Virus record (IMG/VR): IMGVR_UViG_3300017779_000089
Location: 1-30,323 of that record
Length of the DNA stretch: 30,323 nucleotides
Source: a virus
Strand: one strand, 5' to 3'
Under the pieces are notes generated by a model. That model saw nothing but the letters and a program-made list of their open reading frames with translations, did not search any database and was not told the DNA's origin. The position numbers and the translations under genes are program-made. Shown here one piece after another: positions 6,713 to 14,846 of this stretch (within the stretch, counting starts at the first letter, position 1; each line of letters begins with the position of its first letter).

Positions 6713-6728
6713 TTTGTTTTGTTTTTAA
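6711..6728 (-). repeat. 18-nt direct repeat, copy 1 (translation leader)
   Basis: The minus strand reads TTAAAAACAAAACAAAAT, identical to 6902-6919. It runs into the ATG of the 28-aa peptide. The A-rich sequence probably serves as the ribosome entry region in a Bacteroidota host. Confidence 0.6.
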
Positions 6729-6749
6729 AAAGGGAGCTGTTACACTCCC
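6727..6749 (-). terminator. Rho-independent terminator after the 46-aa gene
   Basis: There is a GGGAG/CTCCC stem (6745-6749 with 6732-6736) with an 8-nt loop, followed by five Ts on the minus strand, 11 nt after the stop of the 46-aa gene. Confidence 0.7.
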
Positions 6750-6759
6750 ATTGTTATTA

Positions 6760-6900
6760 TTATTTTAAAGTTACCTTCCAGATGTTACATATTTTTTTCA
6801 CGTCATCAATTATTAAATCGTTATTGATAAGATATGGAGTCATATCGTTAGTGTTTTTAAATGTTGGATGTTTTACACCATTTTGAGCTAAATATATCAT
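6760..6900 (-). CDS. Small hypothetical protein (46 aa) after the capsid gene
   Basis: The product begins M-I-Y-L-A-Q-N-G-V-K-H-P-T-F and contains a hydrophilic middle with one Cys near the end. No family is recognised. It is a complete unit: the A-rich leader TTAAAAACAAAACAAAAT before the ATG, a TACATTTG box further upstream, and a terminator 11 nt after the stop. Confidence 0.5.
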   Translation of the reverse strand: MIYLAQNGVKHPTFKNTNDMTPYLINNDLIIDDVKKICNIWKVTLK

Positions 6901-6901
6901 A

Positions 6902-6919
6902 ATTTTGTTTTGTTTTTAA
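6902..6919 (-). repeat. 18-nt direct repeat, copy 2 (translation leader)
   Basis: Identical to 6711-6728. Here it ends 1 nt before the ATG of the 46-aa gene. Confidence 0.6.
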
Positions 6920-6926
6920 TTATACT

Positions 6927-6934
6927 CAAATGTA
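6927..6934 (-). promoter_or_regulatory. Candidate -7 box (TACATTTG) for the 46-aa gene
   Basis: Exact TAnnTTTG match on the minus strand, 26 nt before the ATG and downstream of the capsid-gene terminator. The spacing is longer than for the 12-15 nt group. No -33 TTTG box was seen. Confidence 0.3.
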
Positions 6935-6999
6935 AAGAATTCTTTTAAAATAAAAAAATATTTTATATATAAATATTTATCTACCTCATATGAGCGCAT

Positions 7000-7027
7000 A
7001 AAAAAAGGGGATGATAACACCCCCTTT
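7000..7027 (-). terminator. Rho-independent terminator after the capsid gene
   Basis: There is a 7-bp stem AAAGGGG/CCCCTTT (7021-7027 with 7004-7010) with a 10-nt loop, followed by a T-run on the minus strand. It lies about 30 nt after the capsid stop. Such a terminator often follows the highly expressed capsid gene. Confidence 0.85.
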
Positions 7028-7058
7028 AAATATAAAAACAAATTAAAACTAAACCATA

Positions 7059-8252
7059 TTACGGTGTCTCTAATGCTGTTTTTGCTGTGCTGAACACACC
7101 ATCTATTATACCTAATGGTAAATAAGTAGCAAGTGCAATTCTTTCCGCACATTTCACTGTAACAAATCCATCTCTGATGTTTGTTCCATCTTCTCTGTGG
7201 AATGATACAGCAAGGTTTTCTCTAATCCATAACTGACATGAGTTAAAATCTCCAACTAAAAATGAACCGGAATTCACTTCGTTATTGATAATAACAGGTA
7301 CACCCATAAATGATGGTTGCATACCAGCATATACTTGATCTTTTAGATATCTTGACTGACTATCCTTAAGTAATAAAATCTTATGGAAATCAGTTGGATT
7401 TAAAAGAATGTAGTTTGGCTTATAGTTAGACAATGCTAACTGATTGATTGCAGCAACTAGTACATCAAATTCATTTGCACTATCAACTGATTGATAGAAT
7501 GCACCATTTGCTGATACATCAAAGTTAGTACCTGAGTTGTATAAACCTAGTAGGTTTGGAGCAACTCCATTACCACCTAGAATTTGATCATCTTCAACTT
7601 CTAATAGTTTTGCTGGTACTCTGTTTGAGATATAGCTAGTTAATTGCTGAGTGTCATTTAACATTTCATCAGAAATTCTTAGATATGTTCCAATCTTCTC
7701 AACATTAACAGATGTAGCTGTCATATCAAAGTCAGTTTGACCTAGTGTAGCACCTTCATTAGCCGCAGCTGCACCATTAGAATATCCTGATTCTTTTACA
7801 AATCTAACAACATCAGAACCAGTCGAACCATTAGGAATGATTTGTCTCATGTTCTGTGGTCTGTTAGGATCGAATTTAAATCCTGGAACTCTATCTGCTG
7901 CAATTACTTCTCCTGTGTAATCTGCACCTGTAGTCATATCCGCTTTGATTTCAAATGCTGCTGCACTTGAATTACCTTTGACTAAGTTATCAATAGCACC
8001 TTCTGAGATTGCTTTTGTTAAGTTAGTTCTGAAATTTTTTGATTCATTTTTTTTCTCAAACATTTTTTTGTTTTCAACTTCAAATGCATCAAATCTTTCG
8101 TTAAATTGTTTGGTTAGGTTGTCGATTTCGCCTTTAAGAGCTTCATCTGCCTTACCATTAGCACTATCTAGTGCTTGGCCTGTAGCTTTTTCAATCTTCT
8201 CATCAATGATGTTTCCTAATTGATCTAGCTGTTTTTTTACATTTTCTTCCAT
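7059..8252 (-). CDS. Major capsid protein, HK97 fold
   Basis: The product has 397 residues. Residues 1-75 are a charged coiled-coil delta domain, followed by a linker to about 105. The mature part begins in the A-D-M-T-T-G-A-D-Y-T-G-E-V-I region. Typical HK97-type segments follow: R-Q-I-I-P-N-G-S, the glycine-rich E-loop area, V-N-V-E-K-I-G-T-Y-L-R-I-S-D-E-M-L, and the P-domain helix with E-D-D-Q-I-L-G-G-N-G. The C-terminal part has G-V-P-V-I-I-N-N and the final R-I-A-L-A-T-Y-L-P-L-G-I. It forms the icosahedral shell, and the prohead protease encoded 4 nt upstream would remove the delta domain. Confidence 0.95.
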   Translation of the reverse strand: MEENVKKQLDQLGNIIDEKIEKATGQALDSANGKADEALKGEIDNLTKQFNERFDAFEVENKKMFEKKNESKNFRTNLTKAISEGAIDNLVKGNSSAAAFEIKADMTTGADYTGEVIAADRVPGFKFDPNRPQNMRQIIPNGSTGSDVVRFVKESGYSNGAAAANEGATLGQTDFDMTATSVNVEKIGTYLRISDEMLNDTQQLTSYISNRVPAKLLEVEDDQILGGNGVAPNLLGLYNSGTNFDVSANGAFYQSVDSANEFDVLVAAINQLALSNYKPNYILLNPTDFHKILLLKDSQSRYLKDQVYAGMQPSFMGVPVIINNEVNSGSFLVGDFNSCQLWIRENLAVSFHREDGTNIRDGFVTVKCAERIALATYLPLGIIDGVFSTAKTALETP

Positions 8253-8256
8253 TATT

Positions 8257-8943
8257 TTAGAAAGTTTTTAAATTATTCAACAAATATTTATAAACATCAA
8301 ACTCAGATTTTTCTTCTACTGGCTCAGTGAAAATATCAATCGGCTGAGTAGCATTAATGAACAAAGATTTTAGTTTGTATATTTCTCCCTCTATAGCATA
8401 TCCCATATCATCTGAGATATTACCTTTTCTGATTAGCTTAGATAATTGATCATATCTTTTATAGACATCTTCTAAATTGTTAGTGCCTTTTACATCCATT
8501 ATTTTAGCTTGATCATTAGCTGCTAGAGTAACAGCTGATATTTCATATAGTTTAACTTCTTTAATTTCTCTATAATCACCTTTATCTTCTTTGACTATAG
8601 GTAGTATTCCAACAGAGTTTTCTGTTATAACACCACTTTTCATAAGCTCTATTATATCTTTTCCTAGTGTAGTTTTGGGAATCATGGCAGTAAAAACTAA
8701 CCCCTTATCATCCTCATATAATTCATTCATTTTACCAATAGGTTGCATCATATTGTGTTGGTAGAGATATTTAACTCTATGACCATTTTCTTGTATAGTT
8801 TTTTGATAAGCACCCTTTCTTATAACATCTTTATCTGAATCCATATTATCAAAGTATGATCCATACCCTTTAACAATATTTTTTTCTTCATCTATGTCTG
8901 TGACAATTTCACCTAATGGCGCAGTTTTGTAAATAAAATCCAT
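8257..8943 (-). CDS. Prohead maturation protease (HK97 family)
   Basis: The 228-residue product has the herpesvirus-assemblin-like S78 protease pattern. This is V-K-G-Y-G-S-Y-F-D near residue 24, then L-Y-Q-H-N (His63), then E-N-S-V-G (Ser110), then L-Y-E-I-S-A-V-T. It processes the capsid delta domain during head maturation. The C-terminal 70 residues are a charged helical extension, possibly a scaffold-like region. It is preceded by an exact TAnnTTTG box 15 nt before the ATG and followed by the capsid gene. Confidence 0.9.
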   Translation of the reverse strand: MDFIYKTAPLGEIVTDIDEEKNIVKGYGSYFDNMDSDKDVIRKGAYQKTIQENGHRVKYLYQHNMMQPIGKMNELYEDDKGLVFTAMIPKTTLGKDIIELMKSGVITENSVGILPIVKEDKGDYREIKEVKLYEISAVTLAANDQAKIMDVKGTNNLEDVYKRYDQLSKLIRKGNISDDMGYAIEGEIYKLKSLFINATQPIDIFTEPVEEKSEFDVYKYLLNNLKTF

Positions 8944-8958
8944 AATTCTAATTTTCTA

Positions 8959-8966
8959 CAAAATTA
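8959..8966 (-). promoter_or_regulatory. Candidate -7 box (TAATTTTG) for protease and capsid genes
   Basis: Exact TAnnTTTG on the minus strand, 15 nt before the protease ATG, in the gap after the zinc-ribbon gene. It would give a capsid-level transcript ending at the 7000-7027 terminator. Confidence 0.4.
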
Positions 8967-8978
8967 GTAAATTTTAAT

Positions 8979-9182
8979 TTACTGATTTCTTAATAATATT
9001 TCTTCTAATCTTTCACCTTTTTCAAATACAATATTGTTATCCTGTTCAGGTAAAGGTTTATTATGTTTGTTATCTAATAATATTTTTTCTGGTATGCCAT
9101 CTGGAAATGCATTACATCCACCATAAAATAATCTTCTATGTTTACACTTCGCACAAATAAAATTATTTTCTTTATTTTCCAT
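8979..9182 (-). CDS. Small zinc-ribbon-like phage protein (67 aa)
   Basis: The product has C-A-K-C-K-H near residue 10 and a further Cys in G-G-C-N-A-F-P-D-G-I-P, then H-N-K-P-L-P-x-Q-D-x-x-I-x-F. The C-x-x-C...C-x-A-F-P-D-G-I-P pattern recurs, from memory, in small proteins near head genes of many phages and prophages. Zinc binding is likely, but the function is unknown. It overlaps the head morphogenesis gene by 11 nt. Confidence 0.75.
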   Translation of the reverse strand: MENKENNFICAKCKHRRLFYGGCNAFPDGIPEKILLDNKHNKPLPEQDNNIVFEKGERLEEILLRNQ

Positions 9183-10782
9183 AATATTTATTTACTATTT
9201 CTATTACTTTTACTGAATATTTACTAGGTGATGAATTCAAGTGAAACTCTGTCCATGCTTCTGCAAGAAATTCATCAATATTAGTAGATGCATAATTACC
9301 TAAATACACATTGTTAAAAGCAACTGTATTTTTATTTTTTAAATATCCTCGAATTTCCTCTAAATATTTTAATCTCAATTCTTTTAGTTCAGTAAACATT
9401 TGCTGACCTTTATTTGAAATGTTTTTTGCCATTTCCTGTCTAGCAGTTCGTGATGTTATCAAAACATGAGCCATTTCGTGTACAGGTGTAGCCAGATGAA
9501 ATTTGTCTGGGTCAATAGCACTTTTACCTCTTAAATCAAAACCATCTCTGTTAATATTTATTGGGTTCATTTTATCTCTTGATATTTTACTGTATTTATC
9601 ACCTAAATTTATTACTGCTGATCTACCTGATAAAAATGGTTGATAAAATCCCCAATTACTTCGTGTTGACTTAAATCTTAATTTTATTACTGAAAGATTA
9701 TGCCAAGTCGAAAAATTGTATTTTTTAAATAATTTTTTTATTTCTGATTGAATTTGATTATAATCATTTAATGTTCTGTTTCTTGATAATTGTAATTTTT
9801 CTATTGTCAATCCAACATCTTCAAATGTTTCTTTTATCTGTGTTCTAAATTGATTTAATGTAGTAGCAACTCCCTCTACTAGTTCATCACCAGCAGAAAC
9901 AATAGTTTGTACTACAGTATTAGTGATTGTTTCTAAACTAAAATTAGGTATTCTTGATTCACCAATACCTACACCAATATCAGATATTTCTGTAATAGGT
10001 ATTGCACCCTCATCAGGTATAGTAATCATCCTACATCTACAATTTACAGTATTTTTAGCTGAACCCTCTCCAGGCCGCATAATCTCCTCGCCAAAAACAT
10101 TAAAAGGTTCACCCATTCTTCTTTTTTGTCCATTTACCGATTGATGCCAATTTCTAACTCTTGAATCGCCCATAGTAACCCACTGCTTAGACAATTGATC
10201 TTCTGAAAACATTGTCTTACTTGATTCTTCTATGGCAAAGTTAGATGCCCTTGTGCTTTCTGTTCTTACTAATCTTCTTGCTTGATAATCTGAATATTGA
10301 TTAAATTTTTTTCTAAGTATTCTCCCTTTTTCTCTTTCACCTAATCTCATAAAGTCAGGATCTTGCATTAATCTCTGTGTTAAATTAATTAGAGCTGTCT
10401 TTGCTGTACCGGAAACTAAGGGCGCATTATATGCAGCTATTAAGGATCCATAAGTAGAAAATGCATTAGTCCATTTTGGAGTAAAGGGTTTTGGATCAGC
10501 TTTTTTATGATATTTTTCAAAAGATCTAAAATACCAATTAGCTATGTGCAAACCAATATCGGTATATAAGTCCTGGTATTTTTTTACAAAATCCTCTACT
10601 TTAAATAAATTATTAGCACCTGTAGAACCTGTGTCTAAAAAGTTTTCTATTCCTTTATAATAGTTTTTTTTATAAAACTTTCTGATTGATGGTGTTATTC
10701 GCCTTTCTATTGTATCAACTTTGGAATCAAACTCTCTAACATATTTGTTAGATGTGAAATCTTTTATTTGTGTTGATATCAT
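9172..10782 (-). CDS. Head morphogenesis protein (Mu gpF-like) fused to HExxH metallopeptidase
   Basis: The product has 536 residues. Residues 1-255 are a Mu gpF / SPP1 gp7-like minor head protein, with R-R-L-V-R-T-E-S-T-R (169-178), K-Q-W-V-T-M-G-D-S-R-V-R-x-W-H (199-213), and N-C-R-C-R (247-251). Residues 260-340 are a low-complexity helical linker. Residues 345-536 contain a zincin motif H-E-M-A-H (435-439) and a downstream N-I-D-E-F-L-A-E-A-W (501-510) that can supply the third zinc ligand (Glu504 or Glu508). The gpF part associates with the portal inside the head. The peptidase could be packaged and injected, or act in assembly. It overlaps the portal stop by one base. Confidence 0.85.
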   Translation of the reverse strand: MISTQIKDFTSNKYVREFDSKVDTIERRITPSIRKFYKKNYYKGIENFLDTGSTGANNLFKVEDFVKKYQDLYTDIGLHIANWYFRSFEKYHKKADPKPFTPKWTNAFSTYGSLIAAYNAPLVSGTAKTALINLTQRLMQDPDFMRLGEREKGRILRKKFNQYSDYQARRLVRTESTRASNFAIEESSKTMFSEDQLSKQWVTMGDSRVRNWHQSVNGQKRRMGEPFNVFGEEIMRPGEGSAKNTVNCRCRMITIPDEGAIPITEISDIGVGIGESRIPNFSLETITNTVVQTIVSAGDELVEGVATTLNQFRTQIKETFEDVGLTIEKLQLSRNRTLNDYNQIQSEIKKLFKKYNFSTWHNLSVIKLRFKSTRSNWGFYQPFLSGRSAVINLGDKYSKISRDKMNPININRDGFDLRGKSAIDPDKFHLATPVHEMAHVLITSRTARQEMAKNISNKGQQMFTELKELRLKYLEEIRGYLKNKNTVAFNNVYLGNYASTNIDEFLAEAWTEFHLNSSPSKYSVKVIEIVNKYYGK

Positions 10783-13061
10783 TATTCATCGTTTTCTAAT
10801 TGACCTAATTTTCTTTGGGAATAAGATAGCATACTTTGACCACCCCAACCTAAGAATGCAACATAACCTTTATCCTTCCATGGTGTATCTCTAAAATCAG
10901 GATTTATTTTATTATAACCACCACCTTTAGTCCTAGATAAAAAGCTAAAAGTTCTTTTTAAAACAGACAAGCTTAATTTTTCCCTTGATATTAATTGGTT
11001 CATTCTTGCAAGTCCTATAGATGTCATTCCATCTACCTCAGCTCTACCATATTTATCAATCCAGTTCTTTACTCTTTTTGCATTGTTAGTTGCTGATTGT
11101 GGATAATCATCATATCCCTCAGCTTTAGCTTCTTTCTTGCTACTTAATGGATGGCCTTTTGGTAATAGATCTGTATCATGTTTACCACTTCTAAATCTAC
11201 CATTTCTCAGACAGTAAAGGAAAGAATTGCACCTGGCATATGCCCACTGGTCAGCACTTGATACACTTGGCCTGACACTACTAGGGTTGGTATTATATGC
11301 GCCAACACCCCTTCTAAAAACAGCTTTTAATGTTCTTAGATTTGTTTTTTGCCATGACTTTGTGACTTTTTCATTGTGATCAGATACTTTTTTTTTTAGC
11401 CCTTTTTCAACTGTAGCTGATATCTTTGCTTTTTCTTCATCCTCATCTTCTTTATGTGGTTTACCATAATGATATTTATTATCCTCTAATGCAGCTGCAT
11501 ATTCTTCATGTGTTTCAAAAGGCATATATATTTCCCTGCCATCATAAGTGTGTGTATGATATCCAGTACCATTACCATCCCAACCCATTTCTCTAGCTCT
11601 GTCCTCTGCTTCTTCTTCTGTTGTATAAGCATCTACAAATGCTTCTATTCTTTCTTTATATACAGTGTTGTATTTATATGATTTATCCATCTCTGGATTG
11701 TCTATATTTATATCAACAACTGGTGCATCAATATCTTGATTATCTATAGGTAAAAGGTTTGCTGGAAAATAATAATCATTCATTGATGGTGTATCATTAT
11801 CATTATCATAATTCATAGCTGATCTCTTTTCATTTGGTGTTAGCCACCATGCTTTTGACATTTGATCAACTACCTTATCAGTTTCTTCTTGTAATTCTGG
11901 TATAACAGAAAAATCATATTCTATACATATATCTTCTCCATACTTAGGAGATAACCATCTATTTAATTCATCTTGTATTTTCTGTAGTTCTGGTATAACA
12001 CAGTTTTGATATAGAGCTTTTTTAGCTTCTTTCATGTTATTATAGGTAGAACTTTCTGTGTTGTTTAAAAGCTGTACAGGTACGTTAAATATGTTACATA
12101 AATCTTTTATAGATGCATTATACTGTTCTATTAATGATAGATCAGCAGTTGATAATCCAAAATTTACCCAGGATAATTTTTTAGGTGTTATAATTACATC
12201 ACCAGCATTATCAGATCCTTGATGTTGCCTTCTAAACTTATCTTTTAGTTGTTGAGCTTGTACTTCATTTAGATCACCTTCTTCTGACATCAATATCCCT
12301 CTGCTAGTTTGGTTTTGTAAAAACTTGACACCTGTTTCAACAGCTTCATTGTTAGTTGTCATAGATCGCATACCAGCTTTTAATGGTGATTGTCCATACA
12401 TATGTGAACCAGAACCATCATAATAAGGATTAAAATCTTTAACATGCAGCATATCTTCTGCTGGTATTCTATATGTACCATTGTACTCTATTGTATAATA
12501 ATCAATAGGTTTCATTAGACCAGCTGTATTAATCTCTACTACATGAGATGGCATAACATATAGCTCTGTGTATTTACCTACATTTTGTCCTGTATCTGGG
12601 CCTAAACCATACACATATCTATTACCGGTTAGTTTACCAAATGCAACCAGCTCAGATATAAATGATGCATATGATTGTGCTGGATTTGGCCTATCCAATA
12701 ATTTATGTAAATCAGTGTGTTGTAATTCTTCTAATGCATGTTTCTTTAGCATGTTAGCTTTTAATATTACAGAAGAATCAACTGTTCCTGAGGATAATGC
12801 TTTATAGCTTTTATATTTATTATCATCAACTTTTCTATATATATGATAGGGTATGGTTGATGCAGCTTTTGTAATAATGTTTATTATGGAGTAAACTGTG
12901 GCATTTTTTCTGTAACCTTCATTAATATAAGTATTATCATTATCTGGATTCCACAGAATACTGTTGCCTAAATAATTATAGATAGCCCTGTTATACTGTT
13001 CATTAGTTTGCTGTGATTTATTAGTTATTAGATATCTTAACCTATCGAAGAATGATGCCAT
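10782..13061 (-). CDS. Portal protein with long C-terminal extension
   Basis: The product has 759 residues. Residues 1-440 are a standard siphovirus portal (Phage_portal, PF04860 type). Visible landmarks are Y-S-I-I-N-I-I-T-K-A (57-66), L-L-D-R-P-N-P (121-127), G-N-R-Y-V-Y-G (146-152), D-M-L-H-V-K-D-F-N-P (203-212), and F-N-V-P-V-Q-L-L-N (325-333). Residues 470-530 hold a short H-T-H-T-Y-D-G-R-E-I-Y-M-P motif. Residues 545-759 form an extra domain with G-A-Y-x-T-N-P-S-S-V-R-P, D-Q-W-A-Y-A-R, G-K-H-D-T-D-L-L-P and G-Y-V-A-F-L-G-W-G-G. Typical portals of this class are about 400-500 residues, so roughly 250 residues are added. The portal ring forms the packaging channel. The role of the extension is unknown. 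Confidence 0.9.
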   Translation of the reverse strand: MASFFDRLRYLITNKSQQTNEQYNRAIYNYLGNSILWNPDNDNTYINEGYRKNATVYSIINIITKAASTIPYHIYRKVDDNKYKSYKALSSGTVDSSVILKANMLKKHALEELQHTDLHKLLDRPNPAQSYASFISELVAFGKLTGNRYVYGLGPDTGQNVGKYTELYVMPSHVVEINTAGLMKPIDYYTIEYNGTYRIPAEDMLHVKDFNPYYDGSGSHMYGQSPLKAGMRSMTTNNEAVETGVKFLQNQTSRGILMSEEGDLNEVQAQQLKDKFRRQHQGSDNAGDVIITPKKLSWVNFGLSTADLSLIEQYNASIKDLCNIFNVPVQLLNNTESSTYNNMKEAKKALYQNCVIPELQKIQDELNRWLSPKYGEDICIEYDFSVIPELQEETDKVVDQMSKAWWLTPNEKRSAMNYDNDNDTPSMNDYYFPANLLPIDNQDIDAPVVDINIDNPEMDKSYKYNTVYKERIEAFVDAYTTEEEAEDRAREMGWDGNGTGYHTHTYDGREIYMPFETHEEYAAALEDNKYHYGKPHKEDEDEEKAKISATVEKGLKKKVSDHNEKVTKSWQKTNLRTLKAVFRRGVGAYNTNPSSVRPSVSSADQWAYARCNSFLYCLRNGRFRSGKHDTDLLPKGHPLSSKKEAKAEGYDDYPQSATNNAKRVKNWIDKYGRAEVDGMTSIGLARMNQLISREKLSLSVLKRTFSFLSRTKGGGYNKINPDFRDTPWKDKGYVAFLGWGGQSMLSYSQRKLGQLENDE

Positions 13062-13106
13062 TAATATAAAATTTTCTGTAAAAATACAAAATATTAAATT
13101 CTTATT

Positions 13107-14291
13107 TTATACAACATAAAAATTGTATCTATTTTTCCATCTACTGTAAACAGCATATCTCAAGGCATCAGAAGTGTGGTCATTTCCGGAAACTGGTTTA
13201 TTAATAATTGTACCATCTTTTAATTGATCCCAAAAGTATGTTCTTTGCTCTCTTTCAATGTTTTTTGATTCACTAGATACAAACACCTCAAACTCTTTAA
13301 TTAAGCTAATACCAGCATTTATACTGCCCTGCCCCTTAATAGCTCCTTTTGCTAAACAACCCATTTGTCTTAGTTCTTCAATACTCTTTGGCTCTGCACT
13401 ATCACAATAGGTTAGGATGTCATTAAGATTGTTTTCTTTAAGAAACATTGCAAGATCTCTATTAGTCATACCTGTTTTATATAGCCATTCATGTACATAT
13501 AGTTTATCACCAACCTTACCTACCTCTAACACCACTGCTGGATCATTTGTGTAGCCAAAATCAACACCAAGAACTTTGTTATCTATGTCTGGAAAATCTG
13601 AGTGTGGAATATATTTCCAACCTTTAAATATTTGTCTGTCTGAAAACACAGCTCTTTTACCTTCACCAAATACTCTCCAGTAATCAGGGTCTTTATGCTT
13701 TAATCGTTCAATCTCATCAACAGTTTCTTTTGGCAAAAACTTATTATCTAAGTATGTAGATAAAAATAAATCAGCATCATCTCTGTCTGCTAAATCATAA
13801 AGGTAGTGTATGGGATCTGATGGGTTAAAGTCAATTAATATATACTTTCTGGTACGAAGGGCCAACTGTCTAAAATCTTCTTCAAAACACTCATTACCCT
13901 CATTCATCCAAAGAATATCCCTAGCCGAACCTCTTATTTTTTGAGGATCATCAGTAGAAAAGAACTCTAATGTATGGCCATTGTATTCAAATGTATTATC
14001 TGTCTTATTATGAACTCCTAAAAAGTAAATACCTAAACCCTTAGCTATATGTTGGAAATCCCTTAAAACCGATCTTTTAAGAGCTGGTAGTGTCTTTCTA
14101 ACCACACTTATTGTTATAGGTTCTGTTTCTGTTGTCATTAAATACAAACAATATTGCATCAAGCTCCAGCTTTTACCAGACCTAGTACCGCCTTGGAATA
14201 TTCTTAATCTTTTGTCTGAATTCGCTGCTTGATAAAATTGTTTATTACAGAACTCTTTTATTCTTCTTCTTTTTCGTGAGCTGGTGTCCAT
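13107..14291 (-). CDS. terL: Terminase large subunit
   Basis: The 394-residue product has an N-terminal ATPase with Walker A G-G-T-R-S-G-K-S (34-41) and Walker B D-I-L-W-M-N-E (125-131, Glu131). The C-terminal RNase H-like nuclease has Asp244 in G-V-D-F-G-Y, Asp297 in Y-C-D-S-A-E, and D-H-T-S-D-A-L-R-Y (371-379). This is the SPP1 gp2-like (Terminase_3) type, which cuts concatemers and drives DNA into the prohead. The start overlaps the TerS gene by 34 nt. A 45-nt gap separates it from the portal. Confidence 0.95.
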   Translation of the reverse strand: MDTSSRKRRRIKEFCNKQFYQAANSDKRLRIFQGGTRSGKSWSLMQYCLYLMTTETEPITISVVRKTLPALKRSVLRDFQHIAKGLGIYFLGVHNKTDNTFEYNGHTLEFFSTDDPQKIRGSARDILWMNEGNECFEEDFRQLALRTRKYILIDFNPSDPIHYLYDLADRDDADLFLSTYLDNKFLPKETVDEIERLKHKDPDYWRVFGEGKRAVFSDRQIFKGWKYIPHSDFPDIDNKVLGVDFGYTNDPAVVLEVGKVGDKLYVHEWLYKTGMTNRDLAMFLKENNLNDILTYCDSAEPKSIEELRQMGCLAKGAIKGQGSINAGISLIKEFEVFVSSESKNIEREQRTYFWDQLKDGTIINKPVSGNDHTSDALRYAVYSRWKNRYNFYVV

Positions 14292-14620
14292 TCAATCATT
14301 CTTGATTTAATATCTCCTTGCACTTCTGTAATGTTCTTTTCAATGTAGCCCCTTCGTTTACCCTTTGTTTTAAGAAGAAATATTGTTGCTGTGGTGTTCC
14401 CATCTTTTATTTGTCTATGTAATTCGCTTTCTGCAAAATCTAATGTTACATTTTCTAGATCTATAACATCTTTTTTATACTTACTATCCTTAATCATCCA
14501 GTTGTAATGTGTCTTTCTATTTATACCAACTTCCCTTGCAGCTGTTGATACCACACACAGGTTTTGCTCTAATGCTGCTAACATTTGCCTTTTTTTATGT
14601 GTTACATTTTGTGTACTCAT
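14258..14620 (-). CDS. terS: Terminase small subunit
   Basis: The 120-residue product has an N-terminal helix-turn-helix (about 11-45: ...V-S-T-A-A-R-E-V-G-I-N-R-K-T-H-Y-N-W...) typical of phage small terminases, then a helical oligomerisation part and an acidic tail, HEKEEE. It recognises the packaging start site on phage DNA and recruits TerL, with which it overlaps by 34 nt. Confidence 0.85.
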   Translation of the reverse strand: MSTQNVTHKKRQMLAALEQNLCVVSTAAREVGINRKTHYNWMIKDSKYKKDVIDLENVTLDFAESELHRQIKDGNTTATIFLLKTKGKRRGYIEKNITEVQGDIKSRMIEWTPAHEKEEE

Positions 14621-14633
14621 AATGCAAAAATAA

Positions 14634-14846
14634 TCATTTTAAATTATGTTTATTATAGATGTGTAGATATAAATCCCATATCTTATCACTAGCAATTTTT
14701 TGGTTTTTATAAATATTAGGTGATCTTATAATAGTATTATTATTATCTATTTCAACATAACAACTTTTACGATTCCTTATAGGTACAATATATATTTTAA
14801 TATTGTTTTTTAAACACCAGGATTGTGCTTTAAAATACTTATTCAT
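14634..14846 (-). CDS. Small hypothetical protein (70 aa)
   Basis: The product starts M-N-K-Y-F-K-A-Q-S-W-C-L-K-N-N and has alternating basic and hydrophobic residues suggesting an alpha/beta fold. I recognise no domain. It overlaps the methyltransferase stop by 8 nt and precedes TerS by 13 nt, so it is co-transcribed with both. Confidence 0.6.
   Translation of the reverse strand: MNKYFKAQSWCLKNNIKIYIVPIRNRKSCYVEIDNNNTIIRSPNIYKNQKIASDKIWDLYLHIYNKHNLK

Noticed and set aside
6916-7152. 78-codon minus-strand frame across the capsid 3' end
   Set aside because: It overlaps the capsid gene out of frame and runs through the capsid terminator hairpin, and its sequence is not protein-like.
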